In this document: positions 1-9,643 of the stretch, piece by piece | Position numbering within the stretch: the stretch's first letter is position 1 | Layout: the number at the start of each line of letters is the position of its first letter | From: Candidatus Latescibacterota bacterium | Lineage (GTDB): Bacteria > JAAXHH01 | Length of the DNA stretch: 64,000 bases | Assembly (NCBI GenBank): GCA_022821085.1 | Contig: JAJEEG010000006.1 | Location: forward strand, 2,790,001-2,854,000 | Reading direction: 5' to 3' | Program-made: the position numbers and the translations under genes | The notes under the pieces: generated by a model | What the model saw: only the letters and a program-made list of their open reading frames with translations | The model's database searches: none | What the model was told of the DNA's origin: nothing

Positions 1-1
1 C

Positions 2-2530
2 GTGAACATGGACGAAGGCCTGCTCGACAGCGAACGGGCCATGACCACGTTCCTGAACCTGATCGCGTCCGAACCCGACATCGCCGCCACGCCCGTCATG
101 ATCGACAGTTCCAGCTGGCCGGTCATCGAAGCGGGCCTGAAATGCGCGCAGGGCAAGAGTATCGCCAATTCCATCAGCCTGAAGGAGGGCGAGGAGGTCT
201 TCAGGAACCAGGCCCGCATGGCGAAACGGTACGGGGCCGCCGTGGTGGTGATGGCCTTCGACGAGGAAGGACAGGCCACGGATACAGATCATAAGGTGGA
301 GATCCTGAGCCGTTCCTACCGGATCCTCACCGAAGAGATCGGCATGGATCCGACGGATATCATCTTCGACCCCAACATCCTCACCGTAGCCACGGGCATC
401 GAGGAACACGACGACTACGCGGTCAATTTCATCGAGGCCGTCCTCCGGCTTAAGGCGCTGCATCCGCTGGCCAAAGTAAGCGGCGGCGTGAGCAACATCT
501 CCTTCTCCTTTCGCGGCAACGACCATATCCGGGAGGTGATGCACGCCGCCTTCCTCTACCACGCCATCCAGGCCGGCCTGGACATGGGCATCGTCAACGC
601 GGGACAGCTTGCGATCTACGAGGACATCGACCCCGAGACACTGGCCATGGTGGAAGACGTCCTGCTGAACCGCAGGCCCGACTCCACCGAACGGCTGCTG
701 GAGTTCGCGGCATCCAGTAAGGGTCCCGCGGCCGGAAGGGCAGCGAAAGACGATGCATGGCGCGACGACCGCCTGGAGGAACGCATTTCCCACGCCCTGG
801 TCAACGGTATCGCCGACCATATCGTGGAGGAAATGGACGAGGCCCTCCAACGCTACGACCGGCCGCTCCATATCATCGAGGGGCCCCTGATGGCCGGGAT
901 GTCCATCGTCGGCGATCTCTTCGGCGAGGGGAAGATGTTCCTGCCGCAGGTGGTGAAAAGCGCGCGGGTCATGAAGAAGGCCGTAGCCCACCTGGTGCCG
1001 CACATGGAAGCCGAACACGGCGACACCGGAGAGCGGCAGTACCAGGGCTCCATCCTCCTGGCCACGGTGAAGGGGGACGTGCACGACATCGGGAAGAACA
1101 TCGTGGGCGTGGTGCTCGGGTGCAACAACTACCGGATCATCGACCTGGGTGTCATGGTCCCCGCGGAGAAGATCATCCAGACTGCGAAGGACGAAAGCAT
1201 CGACCTCATCGGCTTGAGCGGGCTGATCACCCCGTCGCTCCACGAAATGATCCACGTGGCCCGCGAGATCGAGCGCAACGGCTTTGAACTGCCCCTGCTC
1301 ATCGGCGGCGCCACGACGAGCCGGAGACACACGGCGATCAAGATCGAGCCGGCCTATCACGGACCGACCGTGCACGTGACGGACGCATCGAGAGCCGTGG
1401 AAGTGGCCGGGAACTTGATCAGCGACGATCTGCGGCCGGAATTCGCCCGGCGTGTGCGCGAGGACTATCAGCAGATCCGGGAAACCTACGAAAGCCGCAC
1501 GCCGCGCACGCCTCTCGTACCTTTCGCCGAGTCGAGCGCGCGGCGGCCCGCCCTCGAGTGGTCGGAGGAGACCGTCGCGGTACCCGAATTCACCGGGGTG
1601 CGCGTCGATGACGATTATCCGCTGGAGGAACTCGTACCCTATATCGACTGGACGCCTTTCTTCAGCGCCTGGGAGTTGCGTGGGCGGTATCCGGCCATAC
1701 TGGAGGACGAAAAGGTCGGCGTAGAGGCGCGGAAGCTGTTCGACGACGCGCAGGCACTGCTTGGCGAGATTGTAGATCGGCGGTCACTTCGGGCTCGGGC
1801 CGCGTGGGGGTTCTTCCCCGCCCATTCCACTGGAAACGACATCGTGCTTTTAATCAATCCCGCGCGGTCGGAGGCACTCGCAACGTTTCCCATGCTGCGC
1901 CAGCAGCGGCCCCGTTCGGCGGACGGGCCCTGCCTCTCGCTTTCCGATTTCGTGGGCCCCGAGGGCAAGGAGGACTACGTCGGCGCCTTCGCGGTCACCG
2001 CCGGCATCGGTCTCGACGAGCTGGTCAGGCGTTACGAGACCGATCACGACGACTATCGCGCCATATTGGTCAAGGCGCTCGCCGACCGCCTGGCCGAAGC
2101 TTTTGCTGAGCTAACCCATCAAAGAGCTCGGCGCGCCTGGGGTTACGGGCACAATGAGGATCTTACGGGAGAAGACCTGATCCGGGAGAAATACCGCGGG
2201 ATCCGGCCGGCGCCTGGGTATCCGGCCTGCCCCGATCACACCGAAAAACGCCGGCTCTTCGACCTGTTGCAGGCCGAGGAAAGGACCGGCGTCACGCTGA
2301 CCGAAAGCTATGCCATGGACCCGCCGCCGTCGGTAGCCGGCCTCTACTTCGGCCATCCCGATGCCCGGTATTTCAACGTGGGGAAAATCGGACGCGACCA
2401 GGTTGAGGACTACGCCCGGCGCAAGCGGATGACCGTCGAGTCCATCGAACGGTGGCTCGCGCCCAACCTGGATTACGAGCCGGCGGATGGTACCACGGCG
2501 GATGGTGTTACGGGGATTTCGAAGCGTTGA
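2..2530 (+). CDS. metH: Cobalamin-dependent methionine synthase, 5'-truncated by window edge
   Basis: Methyl transfer from 5-methyltetrahydrofolate through cobalamin to homocysteine, making methionine in the cytoplasm. The 842 visible residues lack the N-terminal homocysteine/zinc domain, which must lie left of the window. In order: pterin-binding barrel (about 1-230, with [13 protein letters not shown]), four-helix cap (about 260-345), Rossmann B12 domain with D359-x-H361-x2-G364 as the lower-axial cobalt ligand motif and a later SGLITPS segment, then the SAM-dependent reactivation domain (about 500-840) with [12 protein letters not shown] near 735-746. The frame is uninterrupted and the C-terminus looks complete. 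The E. coli enzyme is about 1,227 residues, so roughly a third is missing because of the edge, not decay. Confidence 0.97.
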   Translation: MNMDEGLLDSERAMTTFLNLIASEPDIAATPVMIDSSSWPVIEAGLKCAQGKSIANSISLKEGEEVFRNQARMAKRYGAAVVVMAFDEEGQATDTDHKVEILSRSYRILTEEIGMDPTDIIFDPNILTVATGIEEHDDYAVNFIEAVLRLKALHPLAKVSGGVSNISFSFRGNDHIREVMHAAFLYHAIQAGLDMGIVNAGQLAIYEDIDPETLAMVEDVLLNRRPDSTERLLEFAASSKGPAAGRAAKDDAWRDDRLEERISHALVNGIADHIVEEMDEALQRYDRPLHIIEGPLMAGMSIVGDLFGEGKMFLPQVVKSARVMKKAVAHLVPHMEAEHGDTGERQYQGSILLATVKGDVHDIGKNIVGVVLGCNNYRIIDLGVMVPAEKIIQTAKDESIDLIGLSGLITPSLHEMIHVAREIERNGFELPLLIGGATTSRRHTAIKIEPAYHGPTVHVTDASRAVEVAGNLISDDLRPEFARRVREDYQQIRETYESRTPRTPLVPFAESSARRPALEWSEETVAVPEFTGVRVDDDYPLEELVPYIDWTPFFSAWELRGRYPAILEDEKVGVEARKLFDDAQALLGEIVDRRSLRARAAWGFFPAHSTGNDIVLLINPARSEALATFPMLRQQRPRSADGPCLSLSDFVGPEGKEDYVGAFAVTAGIGLDELVRRYETDHDDYRAILVKALADRLAEAFAELTHQRARRAWGYGHNEDLTGEDLIREKYRGIRPAPGYPACPDHTEKRRLFDLLQAEERTGVTLTESYAMDPPPSVAGLYFGHPDARYFNVGKIGRDQVEDYARRKRMTVESIERWLAPNLDYEPADGTTADGVTGISKR

Positions 2531-2556
2531 TGCTGTGTTTTCCTGCCAACAGCCTG

Positions 2557-2832
2557 TTATCCCACCGTAAACTGCAGCTTTTTACCGATCGCCTTGGCGT
2601 ATTTACCGAGCGTTGACAACCGGATATCTTCCGCATGATTCTCAATCCTGGATATAGCGGATTTCCTGGTTTTCAACCTGCGTGCCACCTCTTCCTGGGT
2701 AAGGCCGGCATCTTCTCTCGCCTGTCGAAGCAATACGCCGATCTTGAACTCCTGGTATCCTTCATCGTATCTCTCGGCGAATTCCGTATCCTTGACCCTG
2801 CGATATGCCACGTATTCGCTCAAGTCGCTCAT
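2557..2832 (-). CDS. XRE-family helix-turn-helix antitoxin (HigA-like)
   Basis: A 91-residue DNA-binding protein whose helix-turn-helix (about 32-85; LTQEEVARRLKTRKSAISRIE) and acidic N-terminal segment (VAYRRVKDTEFAERYDEGY) match the antitoxins encoded after Gp49/HigB-type toxins. The start at 2832 is chosen because AAAAGGA lies just upstream; the frame stays open further 5' but that extension has no family resemblance. Its start codon overlaps the stop of the short remnant 2829-2945 as ATGA, the usual toxin-antitoxin coupling. Because the toxin is gutted, this gene is now an orphan regulator. The family usually represses its own promoter, which would lie around 2946-3010. Confidence 0.85.
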   Translation of the reverse strand: MSDLSEYVAYRRVKDTEFAERYDEGYQEFKIGVLLRQAREDAGLTQEEVARRLKTRKSAISRIENHAEDIRLSTLGKYAKAIGKKLQFTVG

Positions 2833-2945
2833 CGGTTTTTCCTTTTGAAAATGACTTTGGCTGCCTGTTTTGGGTCGAGAGCATCCAGAAAGTCGACGAC
2901 AGGGCACTGACCCGATTCAGTACGATAGAAATGGACAGTTCTCAT
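2829..2945 (-). pseudogene. Remnant of Gp49/HigB-type (RelE-superfamily) toxin
   Basis: Reading from ATG at 2945 gives 38 residues ending at TGA 2829-2831. The first 31 (MRTVHFYRTESGQCPVVDFL, then DALDPKQAAKV) look like the start of a phage Gp49/HigB-like toxin. The last residues, FKRKNR, look like the basic tail of the same family. A family member is normally about 105-120 residues, so the catalytic middle appears to have been removed by one in-frame deletion that kept both ends and the ATGA coupling to the antitoxin. The family assignment comes from remembered consensus and was not checked by alignment. Confidence 0.65.
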
Positions 2946-3013
2946 ATTCTATGTTAACGAATATGTGAACCACAGGCAACCAGTTTTCCATAGTACCTCA
3001 AACACCCGCCCAA

Positions 3014-3667
3014 CTACCTGCTTAGCACCGCCGTGCCCCACGTGCTGGGGTCTACGTGAACGCGCAGGTCCCGTCCGGCGCTCCACCACTGGGCGGGGTA
3101 TTCCGAATTGTTGAGGAAATAGGTGAAGCCCAGCCGGGGGAACTCTTTCGGGTCGTACCCGCTGAGGGTCTCGGTCGGGAGGCACACCTCCAGGGTGTAA
3201 CCGCGGTCCGTGATCAGGGATGCGATGGGAAGCGCTTCCGGTTCCGGCATGTTCCACTTCTCGCGGGCGCGGTCGACCTGCGTGGGCTTGACTACGGGCT
3301 GATCACCGCGGTCGCCGCCCCCGGTGGGGAGGCAGTTGAACTGGTGGCAGTACCTTCCCGCCCGCCTGGCCGTCTTCACGTCGCGGGTGTCCAGCCAGAC
3401 CTGGAAGCTGTCCCCGGTCCAGTGCCGTCCATAATGGGACTGGACCGGCTTTCGCTTGCGCACATCCACGGCGAAATACAGGCCCTCGTCGTTCCAGGCC
3501 ATGTAGACGTCCGCGGCTTTCGGCCGGTTCTCCAGGAACCCCAGGTCGGGTACCAGGTATTCGGTATCCCAGTCGTCCAGGACGCCGTTGATCCGGGGAG
3601 CCTGCTCGCGGTATCTGCACTGGAAGGCGTAGGCGAAGTAGACTCGGTTGGGAATGTCCAGCGGCAT
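3014..3667 (-). CDS. CBM9-like (carbohydrate-binding family 9-type) domain protein
   Basis: A 217-residue protein made of a single beta-sandwich of the CBM9-like type. It has the family landmarks: a Trp-containing opening (INGVLDDWD, about 26-34), AADVYMAWNDEGLYFAVDV (about 51-69), GDSFQVWLDTRD (about 85-96), and near the end LGFTYFLNNSEYPAQWW. No signal peptide is evident, so it may be cytosolic or part of a larger complex. The ligand is unknown; such domains bind sugars or sit beside lyases and sulfatases. No clear ribosome site precedes the ATG at 3667. A second, duplicated CBM9-like protein lies at 11520-13310. Confidence 0.75.
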   Translation of the reverse strand: MPLDIPNRVYFAYAFQCRYREQAPRINGVLDDWDTEYLVPDLGFLENRPKAADVYMAWNDEGLYFAVDVRKRKPVQSHYGRHWTGDSFQVWLDTRDVKTARRAGRYCHQFNCLPTGGGDRGDQPVVKPTQVDRAREKWNMPEPEALPIASLITDRGYTLEVCLPTETLSGYDPKEFPRLGFTYFLNNSEYPAQWWSAGRDLRVHVDPSTWGTAVLSR

Positions 3668-3744
3668 AGACGGTAGTCACATCGGGTAGCGCGTAATGGC
3701 AAACGCTTAATAGCAGACGCGCGGTAGAAAATGTCTGCAAGCCA

Positions 3745-3803
3745 GCGCCCGCAGCGGTCAGCGGTCAGCGGCAGCGGTCAGCGGCAGCGGCAGCGGTCAG
3801 CGG
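3745..3803. repeat. CAGCGG/CAGCGGT short tandem repeat
   Basis: About eight copies of CAGCGG with or without an extra T, back to back, just inside and downstream of the 3' end of ogt. The last copy forms the end of the ogt reading frame. It is a simple-sequence tract; no function is visible. Confidence 0.8.
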
Positions 3804-4315
3804 TTGTAGTCCGTACCTTCCAGTTCGAGCAGAAACGCCTTGACCTCCGGCCGGCCGCCGTAGCCTCCCAGGCGTCCGTCGCTGGTGATCACGCGGTGGC
3901 AGGGCACCAGGATGCCGATGTCGTTGCTGCTGTTGGCCTGGCCCACCGCCCGGGCGGCCCGGGGTCTTCGCACCTGCTCGGCCACCCACTTGTAGGAACG
4001 CCACTGCCCGTATGGTATGGCCTGTTGCGCGGTCCAGACCTGCCGGGTAAAGGACGTGCCCCGCAGGAAATCCATCGGGAGGTCGAAAACCTTCAGCTTG
4101 CCTTCGAAATACCTCGTGATCTGGTTTTCGACCGAAGCAAGCAATCTGTCGTCCGGGACGAAGGCGAGTTCCGCGTCGAAGCGGTTCAGCATGTCCGTCG
4201 CGAATGCCTCGTCCGTGACGCCGGAGGTAACCCGGCATACGCCCGCGTCACTGGCCGCCGCGTACATGGGACCCAGCGGCGTGGGGAAGACCGTATATTT
4301 AAGTACCTGCTTCAA
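3797..4315 (-). CDS. ogt: Methylated-DNA--protein-cysteine methyltransferase
   Basis: Suicide repair protein that transfers a methyl group from O6-methylguanine (or O4-methylthymine) in DNA to its own cysteine. The active-site loop IGILVPCHRVI (about 133-143) carries the acceptor Cys in PCHRV. It is preceded by the helix-turn-helix region with IPYGQWRSYKWVAEQV and the Asn-containing loop RAVGQANSSND, and followed by GRLGGYGG. At 172 residues it is typical for Ogt/MGMT without the Ada sensor domain. The family-like N-terminus (LKYTVFPTPLGPM) requires a TTG start at 4315; an AGGA overlapping the end of the upstream SGNH gene may serve as the ribosome site. It is probably co-transcribed with that gene, 11 bases away. 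Confidence 0.93.
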   Translation of the reverse strand: MKQVLKYTVFPTPLGPMYAAASDAGVCRVTSGVTDEAFATDMLNRFDAELAFVPDDRLLASVENQITRYFEGKLKVFDLPMDFLRGTSFTRQVWTAQQAIPYGQWRSYKWVAEQVRRPRAARAVGQANSSNDIGILVPCHRVITSDGRLGGYGGRPEVKAFLLELEGTDYNR

Positions 4316-4326
4316 TAGGGTCTGGA

Positions 4327-5376
4327 CTATCCTACGATGCCGCGGTCCCGCAGGCCCTGGGCCAGCGCCCGCGCGATGACCTCGCTGCCTTCGATGGTGG
4401 GATGCCAGGTATCGGCAAAGTACCGTTCGCGTTCACCGTCCATCCCGGTAAAAGCGGCGTTGAGATCGATGAGGTCCGTATCCTCTTCCATGGCCAGCCG
4501 GCGGATCGAGGCATCGTAGATATCGTAGAGTTGCCTGAGGCGGTCGAGGTCTCCCCGGGCCAGAAAGGACGGATACCGCATCTTGTCGAGGCTTTGCATG
4601 GACATATCCGCGCCGTTGCGGGATATGAGCGTCGGCAGGGTAGTGAGGACGACGCGGATCCGGTCGTACTTGGCCGTCTGGATGAGGCGGCGCATATTGT
4701 ACTCGTAATTCTCGGGCAGGAAGTCCTCGAGGTCGAAAGAGCCGATGGGCGGCGGCGGGTTCAGTTCGAGGATCTCCTTGGCTTCGTCCAGCAGCCTCAG
4801 GCCCGTGTTGCCGCCGTTACCATAGTGCCAGTAGGACTGGGTCTTTCTGCGCATGTCGGGATAGTGCTTCGGATTCCCCAGCCACATGTCGTTCCAGCCG
4901 ATGTAGACGATCAGGATGTCCGGCTCGAATGCCAGCAGCCGGGGAAGGCGCAACTGGGCGTTGATGGACGCGTGATCGTCCACGCCGGCGTTGATCACCT
5001 GGTGATCGCGCTCCAGGTCCATCTGGGCCAGTTGCCGTTCCAGCTGGTAGGGATAGGGTGAATCGTCCCCGGGCGAGCCGAAGGTGCAGGAGTCGCCGAG
5101 ACACATGATACGGACGGCATCGGGATCCTTCCGCCTCGGAAAGTCCGTCCCCCGGAACCCGTAGTCGTTGATCCGGATGCCGGCTACGCTGTATCCCGGC
5201 ATCAGTTCCCAGCCGCTGCGGTTGTGAAACACGATGTAGGGATGGGCGCCGTCGTATTCCTCGTGGAACCAGCGGTCCCTGTTGTACGCGTGATCCTGCC
5301 GGCGGAGGTAGAATTCCGCACCCACAAGGGCACCCACCGCGGCGCCGGCCATGGCGGCAAATGCGTAGCGTTTCAT
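4327..5376 (-). CDS. SGNH/GDSL-type hydrolase, membrane-anchored
   Basis: A 349-residue predicted esterase or acyl hydrolase. The N-terminus (MKRYAFAAMAGAAVGALVGA) is a single hydrophobic anchor, so the catalytic domain should face the periplasm. Block I is CLGDSCTFGSPGDD with nucleophile Ser near 106. An oxyanion Asn lies in IGWNDMW (block III), and the terminal DTWHPTIEGS supplies Asp and His. The start at 5376 is chosen for GGAG about 10 bases upstream; a GTG 45 bases further out has no ribosome site. The substrate cannot be told from sequence; polysaccharide deacetylation or lipid hydrolysis are both seen in the family. Confidence 0.85.
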   Translation of the reverse strand: MKRYAFAAMAGAAVGALVGAEFYLRRQDHAYNRDRWFHEEYDGAHPYIVFHNRSGWELMPGYSVAGIRINDYGFRGTDFPRRKDPDAVRIMCLGDSCTFGSPGDDSPYPYQLERQLAQMDLERDHQVINAGVDDHASINAQLRLPRLLAFEPDILIVYIGWNDMWLGNPKHYPDMRRKTQSYWHYGNGGNTGLRLLDEAKEILELNPPPPIGSFDLEDFLPENYEYNMRRLIQTAKYDRIRVVLTTLPTLISRNGADMSMQSLDKMRYPSFLARGDLDRLRQLYDIYDASIRRLAMEEDTDLIDLNAAFTGMDGERERYFADTWHPTIEGSEVIARALAQGLRDRGIVG

Positions 5377-5709
5377 TCCCGTTCTCCGGCTGTGAAATTG
5401 AACTGCACCATCCCAATCCACGTTACCGCCGTACTCCCCTTGAATCTAAGGGCACACAGGCCGAAATCGCAAGTGAAAACGCGTACCCGGTTTTGTTTGA
5501 CGACAACACCTTCGTTCCCTGTATAACCATTAGTGAAAGGTCTTGACGGCGACCGGATCGACTTCCATATTTACAGGGTGGTTCCCAACCCGCTTTACCA
5601 CAGAACACCGGTCTTGCCGGCTCCGATCTCAGCAAGTTCTCACCAGCCGGATTCTGTCGGAAAGAATTCGTCAGTTTGAATGGCATAATTGCGTAACAGA
5701 GGAGGTCCT
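5377..5709. other. Intergenic region between divergent genes
   Basis: 333 bases separate the SGNH hydrolase (minus) from the molybdoenzyme operon (plus). I see no coding sequence with a credible ribosome site. Weak promoter-like matches exist: TTGACG at 5543 with a TATTTA 19 bases later on the plus strand, and TTGCGA followed by TAGATT on the minus strand. AGGAGGT at about 5700-5706 is a near-perfect ribosome binding site for the gene starting at 5710. Confidence 0.5.
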
Positions 5710-6372
5710 ATGGCTGATCGACACGATGAAGCCAGGCCTGATGAATCGACCCATTCCGAAATAAAACCGGGGACCCGGTTCACGCGTCGTGGTTTTCTCA
5801 AAGGCGCGGGCGCAGGTGCGGTTACGGCTGCCGTAGCGCCGGCCATCCTGGTTTCGGAAGCCGGGACGGCGGCCGCCCAGGAAACCGAAGGGGTCATGTC
5901 GGCGACCATATCGCTCGACGTGAACGGCAGCACGCACAACGCCTTAGTGGAAGCGCGCACGACCCTGGCCGACGCGTTGCGGGACCGACTGGAGATCACC
6001 GGTCCAAAGGTGGTCTGCGACAAGGGTGAGTGCGGGGCCTGCACCGTTGAATTGGACGGAAAGCTCGTCTTCAGCTGCATGACGCTGGCCATGGACGCCC
6101 AGGGCCGAAAGATCGAGACCGTGGAAGGCATGGCGGACGGCGACAGTCTGCATCCCCTCCAGGAAGCCTTTGTCGAGAAGGACGCCCTGATGTGCGGATT
6201 CTGCACGCCGGGGTTCCTGATGTCCTCCAAGTCGTTGCTGGACGCCAACGACAACCCGACTCCGGAAGAGGTCCGGGAAGGTCTGTCCGGCAACATCTGT
6301 CGCTGCGGCACCTATCCCCACGTGTTCGAGGCTGTGATGAGCGCCGCCGAAAAGATGCGGAAGGGAGGGTGA
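5710..6372 (+). CDS. Tat-exported [2Fe-2S] subunit of a molybdopterin oxidoreductase (PaoA-like)
   Basis: Electron-transfer subunit of a xanthine-oxidase-family enzyme, 220 residues. A twin-arginine signal (TRRGFLKGAGAG, about 24-35, then an Ala-rich stretch ending near AAAQE) indicates export of the folded complex to the periplasm. The plant-type ferredoxin half has CDKGECGACTVEL and a further Cys in LVFSC. The helical half has CGFCTPG and NICRCGTYP, giving two [2Fe-2S] clusters. AGGAGGT precedes the ATG at 5710. It is first of three genes (large subunit 5 bases on, FAD subunit next). A Tat signal only on this subunit is the arrangement of the periplasmic aldehyde oxidoreductase PaoABC. Confidence 0.92.
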   Translation: MADRHDEARPDESTHSEIKPGTRFTRRGFLKGAGAGAVTAAVAPAILVSEAGTAAAQETEGVMSATISLDVNGSTHNALVEARTTLADALRDRLEITGPKVVCDKGECGACTVELDGKLVFSCMTLAMDAQGRKIETVEGMADGDSLHPLQEAFVEKDALMCGFCTPGFLMSSKSLLDANDNPTPEEVREGLSGNICRCGTYPHVFEAVMSAAEKMRKGG

Positions 6373-6376
6373 GTCG

Positions 6377-8596
6377 ATGCAGCAGAAGATGAAGACGGTC
6401 ACGATCACCATCCAGGAAGACGGTGAACCAAGGGAAATCCAGATTGAAGTCCCCGATACCGGCGAAGGCGGCTGGGGAGACCTCTCGAAGAACACCTATG
6501 TCAACAAGCCTCACACCCGCGTGGACGCGGTCGACAAGGTCACCGGCCGTGCCAAGTACACCGCCGACATCAAGTTGCCCGGCCTGCTCTACGGCCGCAT
6601 CCTGCGGTCGGCCCATCCCCGCGCCCGGATCAACCGCATCGACGCCACCCGTGCGATGGCGCTGCCCGGCGTGAGCGTGGTGGTGCTTCCCAACGACGAC
6701 CCCGAGGTCTTCTCGCGGGAGTGCCGGTTCGCCGGACAGGAAATCGCGGCCGTGGCGGCGACGACGCCGGAGGTCGCCGAAGACGCACTCCACGCTATCG
6801 ACGTGGATTACGAGGTGCTGCCCTTCGTCGTGGACGAAGACGCGGCGCGCGACCCGGATGCGGCCCAGGTGCACAGCGACCGCGGAAACGTGGGCGAGCC
6901 CAGGGTCGGCGAACAGGGCGACATCGCCGCGGGATTCGCACAGGCAGACGTGACCCTCGAGGCCACCTACCGCTGCCAGGTGCAGTCCCACATCGCGCTG
7001 GAGACCCACGGGAACGTGTGCCAGTGGGAAGGCGACAAGCTGACGGTCTGGGCCTCCACCCAGGGCGTATTCAGCGTGCGCGGCGAACTGGCCGGGCATT
7101 TCGGGATCCCCGAAACGAACGTCCGCGTGATCACGGAATTCATGGGCGGCGGGTTCGGCGCCAAGTTCGGCGCCCGCAAGGAAGGCGTGATCTGCGCACT
7201 GCTCGCCCGGAAGGCCGGAGCGCCCGTGAAGCTGATGCTGACACGCAAGGAAGAGCACCTGGCCACCGGAAACCGGCCCTCCGCCGTGCAGCACGTGAAG
7301 CTCGGCGCGACGAGCGACGGCAAGCTGGTCGCCTACGAGCGGTCCAACTACGGTACGCCGGGCGTCGCAGGCAGCGCCAACATTCCCGGTGCGCCGTACC
7401 TGTACGAGGTCCCCAACTACCGCATTGAACAGACGAGCGTGTTCACCAACGCCGGGCCGATGGCCGCCCAGCGCGCGCCGGGACACCCCCAGGCGGCCTT
7501 CGCCATGGAATCCATGATGGACGAGATGGCCGAGGCGCTGGGCATGGACCCCATCGACATCCGCCAGATGAACGACCCGAACGAAGCGCGGCGCAACATG
7601 GTGGCCATGGGGGCGGAGCACATCGGATGGAAGACGCGCCGGAGCGCCACGCCCAATTCCCAGACCGGCCGGATCAAGACCGGCATGGGCGTGGGATCGT
7701 GCCGGTGGGGCGGCGGCGGCGGAAGGACGCAGGCCGAGTGTACCATCAATCCGGACGGGAGCGTGCAGGTGAAGTGCGGCACGCAGGACATCGGTACCGG
7801 GACGCTCACCCTGGTGCACATGGTCGCGGCGGAAGAATTCGGGTTGAAGATAGAGGATATCGACGTCCGTATCGGCGACACGAACTACCCCTACTCGGGC
7901 GGAAGCGGCGGCAGCACCACGGCCGCGTCGGTATCGCCCGCCATCAAGGGTACGACGATGCTGGCGAAACTCGAGCTGTTCAAGAAGATCGCGCCCAGGT
8001 TCGGCGTGGAACCCGGGGAACTGGTGGCCTCGGACGGGAATGTGTTCGTTGGGAGCGATCCTTCCAAGAGCATGACCTGGCAACAGGCGGCGGCCCAGCT
8101 AGGGGACGAGCCCATCTTCTTCCACGGCCAGTGGCTGCCCGGCTACTCGGACAGCGGCGTGCCCGGCGTGCACTTCGTCGAGGTCAGCGTCGATACCGAG
8201 ACCGGCCTGGTGAAGGTCGACCGGGTCGTGGCCGTCCACAACAGCGGCATGATCCTGAACCCGCTCACCTGGGCGAGCCAGGTTAACGGCGGCGTCCTGA
8301 TGGGGATCGGTTACGGCATGTACGAGAACCGCATCATGGATCCCGCGACGGGCTACATGGTCAACGCGAACCTGGAAGACTACAAGGTCATGGGCTCCAC
8401 GGACATCCCCGAAATCGAAATACTCAGGTACGACGAACCGGAACGAGGCGTCATCGGCATCGGCGAACCCGCGACGATCCCGACCCCCGCCTCCATCGCG
8501 AATGCCATCTACAATGCCTGCGGCGCCCGGATACGGGAGATGCCGTTCACTCCCGACAAAGTGCTCAGCGCGCTGGCCGCAGTGAAGGAGGGCTGA
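6377..8596 (+). CDS. Molybdopterin-binding catalytic subunit, xanthine dehydrogenase/aldehyde oxidoreductase family
   Basis: Catalytic subunit of 739 residues that hydroxylates an aldehyde or N-heterocycle using a molybdenum cofactor. Family landmarks: RVDAVDKVTGRAKYTADI near residue 50, GGGFGAKFGARKEG near 257, APGHPQAAFAMESMMDE, a glycine-rich cofactor segment (GSCRWGGGGGRTQAEC), and the C-terminal IGIGEPATIPTPASIANAI with the catalytic base Glu. It has no export signal of its own and probably rides out with the Tat-bearing small subunit. The substrate is unknown; an aldehyde is favoured by the PaoABC-like gene order. A GGGAGGG-type ribosome site lies just before the ATG. Confidence 0.93.
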   Translation: MQQKMKTVTITIQEDGEPREIQIEVPDTGEGGWGDLSKNTYVNKPHTRVDAVDKVTGRAKYTADIKLPGLLYGRILRSAHPRARINRIDATRAMALPGVSVVVLPNDDPEVFSRECRFAGQEIAAVAATTPEVAEDALHAIDVDYEVLPFVVDEDAARDPDAAQVHSDRGNVGEPRVGEQGDIAAGFAQADVTLEATYRCQVQSHIALETHGNVCQWEGDKLTVWASTQGVFSVRGELAGHFGIPETNVRVITEFMGGGFGAKFGARKEGVICALLARKAGAPVKLMLTRKEEHLATGNRPSAVQHVKLGATSDGKLVAYERSNYGTPGVAGSANIPGAPYLYEVPNYRIEQTSVFTNAGPMAAQRAPGHPQAAFAMESMMDEMAEALGMDPIDIRQMNDPNEARRNMVAMGAEHIGWKTRRSATPNSQTGRIKTGMGVGSCRWGGGGGRTQAECTINPDGSVQVKCGTQDIGTGTLTLVHMVAAEEFGLKIEDIDVRIGDTNYPYSGGSGGSTTAASVSPAIKGTTMLAKLELFKKIAPRFGVEPGELVASDGNVFVGSDPSKSMTWQQAAAQLGDEPIFFHGQWLPGYSDSGVPGVHFVEVSVDTETGLVKVDRVVAVHNSGMILNPLTWASQVNGGVLMGIGYGMYENRIMDPATGYMVNANLEDYKVMGSTDIPEIEILRYDEPERGVIGIGEPATIPTPASIANAIYNACGARIREMPFTPDKVLSALAAVKEG

Positions 8597-8599
8597 CCC

Positions 8600-9577
8600 A
8601 TGCGGAACTTTTCCTACGTCAATGCGACGTCGATAGAGCAGGTGCCTTCCCTTCTCGGCCGTAGCTGGGACGACGCGGTGGTCATGGCAGGCGGCACGGA
8701 CCTGGTCGGCGAGATGAAGGACTACGCCGCCGTTCCGAAGCGCGTGGTCAACCTCAAGTCCATCGAGGGGCTGGACTACATCCGGCAGGATGACGCCGGG
8801 TTGCGTATCGGCGCCCTGACCACGCTGACGGACGTGTTGGAAAACAGCGCCGTGTCGCAGGAATTGCCGGTGCTGCACCAGGCGGTATCCGTCATCGCCT
8901 CGCCGCAGATCCGCAACATGGCCACGCTTGCCGGGAACATCCTGCAGCGTCCGCGTTGCTGGTATTACCGCAGCGAGGATTTCCCCTGTCTCAAGAAGGG
9001 CGGGGCGCGGTGCTACGCGGTGGGCGGAGTCAATACCTACCACGCGATCTTCGGATCCGGACCGAGCTACATCGTCCATCCGTCGGACGCGGCCCCGGCG
9101 CTCATGGCCCTGGGCGCCACGGTGCACGTCCATGGCCCCCGTGGCGGTGATGAAGTCCTCATGGACGATTTCTTCACCATGCCCGAAATGAACATCCGGC
9201 GGGAGAACATCCTTCGGCCCAACGAGATCGTGACGGAAATCTCGATTCCGAAACCGGAGGCGAACAGCAAGGGCATGTTTCTCAAGGTGAGAGAGCGGGA
9301 ATCCATCGATTTCGCCCTTGTAAGCCTGGCCGCGCAGATGACCGTGGTGAACGGGACCTGCGAGCGGGCCAGCCTCGTGCTGGGCGGCGTGGCGCCGATT
9401 CCGTGGCGTGCCGTCGAGGCGGAAGATTACCTCAGGGGCCGCAGGATCACGGAAGCCCGGGCGGAGAGCGCCGCGGAGGCCGCGGTGGAAGACGCCGCGC
9501 CCATGCCCCACAACGGTTACAAGGTGGAGATCGCGAAGAACCTCGTGAAACAGGCCGTTCAGGCCCTGGCGTCGTAG
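8600..9577 (+). CDS. FAD-binding subunit of the molybdopterin oxidoreductase (PaoB/HcrB-like)
   Basis: 325-residue FAD subunit that passes electrons from the iron-sulfur subunit to an acceptor. FAD-site motifs MAGGTDLVGEMK (about 31-42) and NMATLAGNILQ (about 108-118) are clear. Between them and the C-terminal CO-dehydrogenase flavoprotein domain is a Cys-containing loop (RPRCWYYRSEDFPC, then RCYAVGG). Similar loops in HcrB and PaoB carry an extra [4Fe-4S] cluster. Three cysteines are visible there, so a fourth ligand would have to come from elsewhere. It starts 3 bases after the large subunit and ends the operon's enzyme genes. Confidence 0.9.
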   Translation: MRNFSYVNATSIEQVPSLLGRSWDDAVVMAGGTDLVGEMKDYAAVPKRVVNLKSIEGLDYIRQDDAGLRIGALTTLTDVLENSAVSQELPVLHQAVSVIASPQIRNMATLAGNILQRPRCWYYRSEDFPCLKKGGARCYAVGGVNTYHAIFGSGPSYIVHPSDAAPALMALGATVHVHGPRGGDEVLMDDFFTMPEMNIRRENILRPNEIVTEISIPKPEANSKGMFLKVRERESIDFALVSLAAQMTVVNGTCERASLVLGGVAPIPWRAVEAEDYLRGRRITEARAESAAEAAVEDAAPMPHNGYKVEIAKNLVKQAVQALAS

Positions 9578-9643
9578 GCAGTCCAGAATGTCCGGCGGTC
9601 CGGTCGATCTAGTCTGTCCAACGTCGCAAGCAAGGAGTCTATC

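Noticed and set aside
5423-5686. Minus-strand 87-codon frame upstream of the molybdoenzyme operon
   Set aside because: No ribosome site and no recognisable sequence; treated as non-coding.
6071-8083. Minus-strand frame opposite the molybdoenzyme large subunit
   Set aside because: Antisense shadow; no motif or ribosome site.
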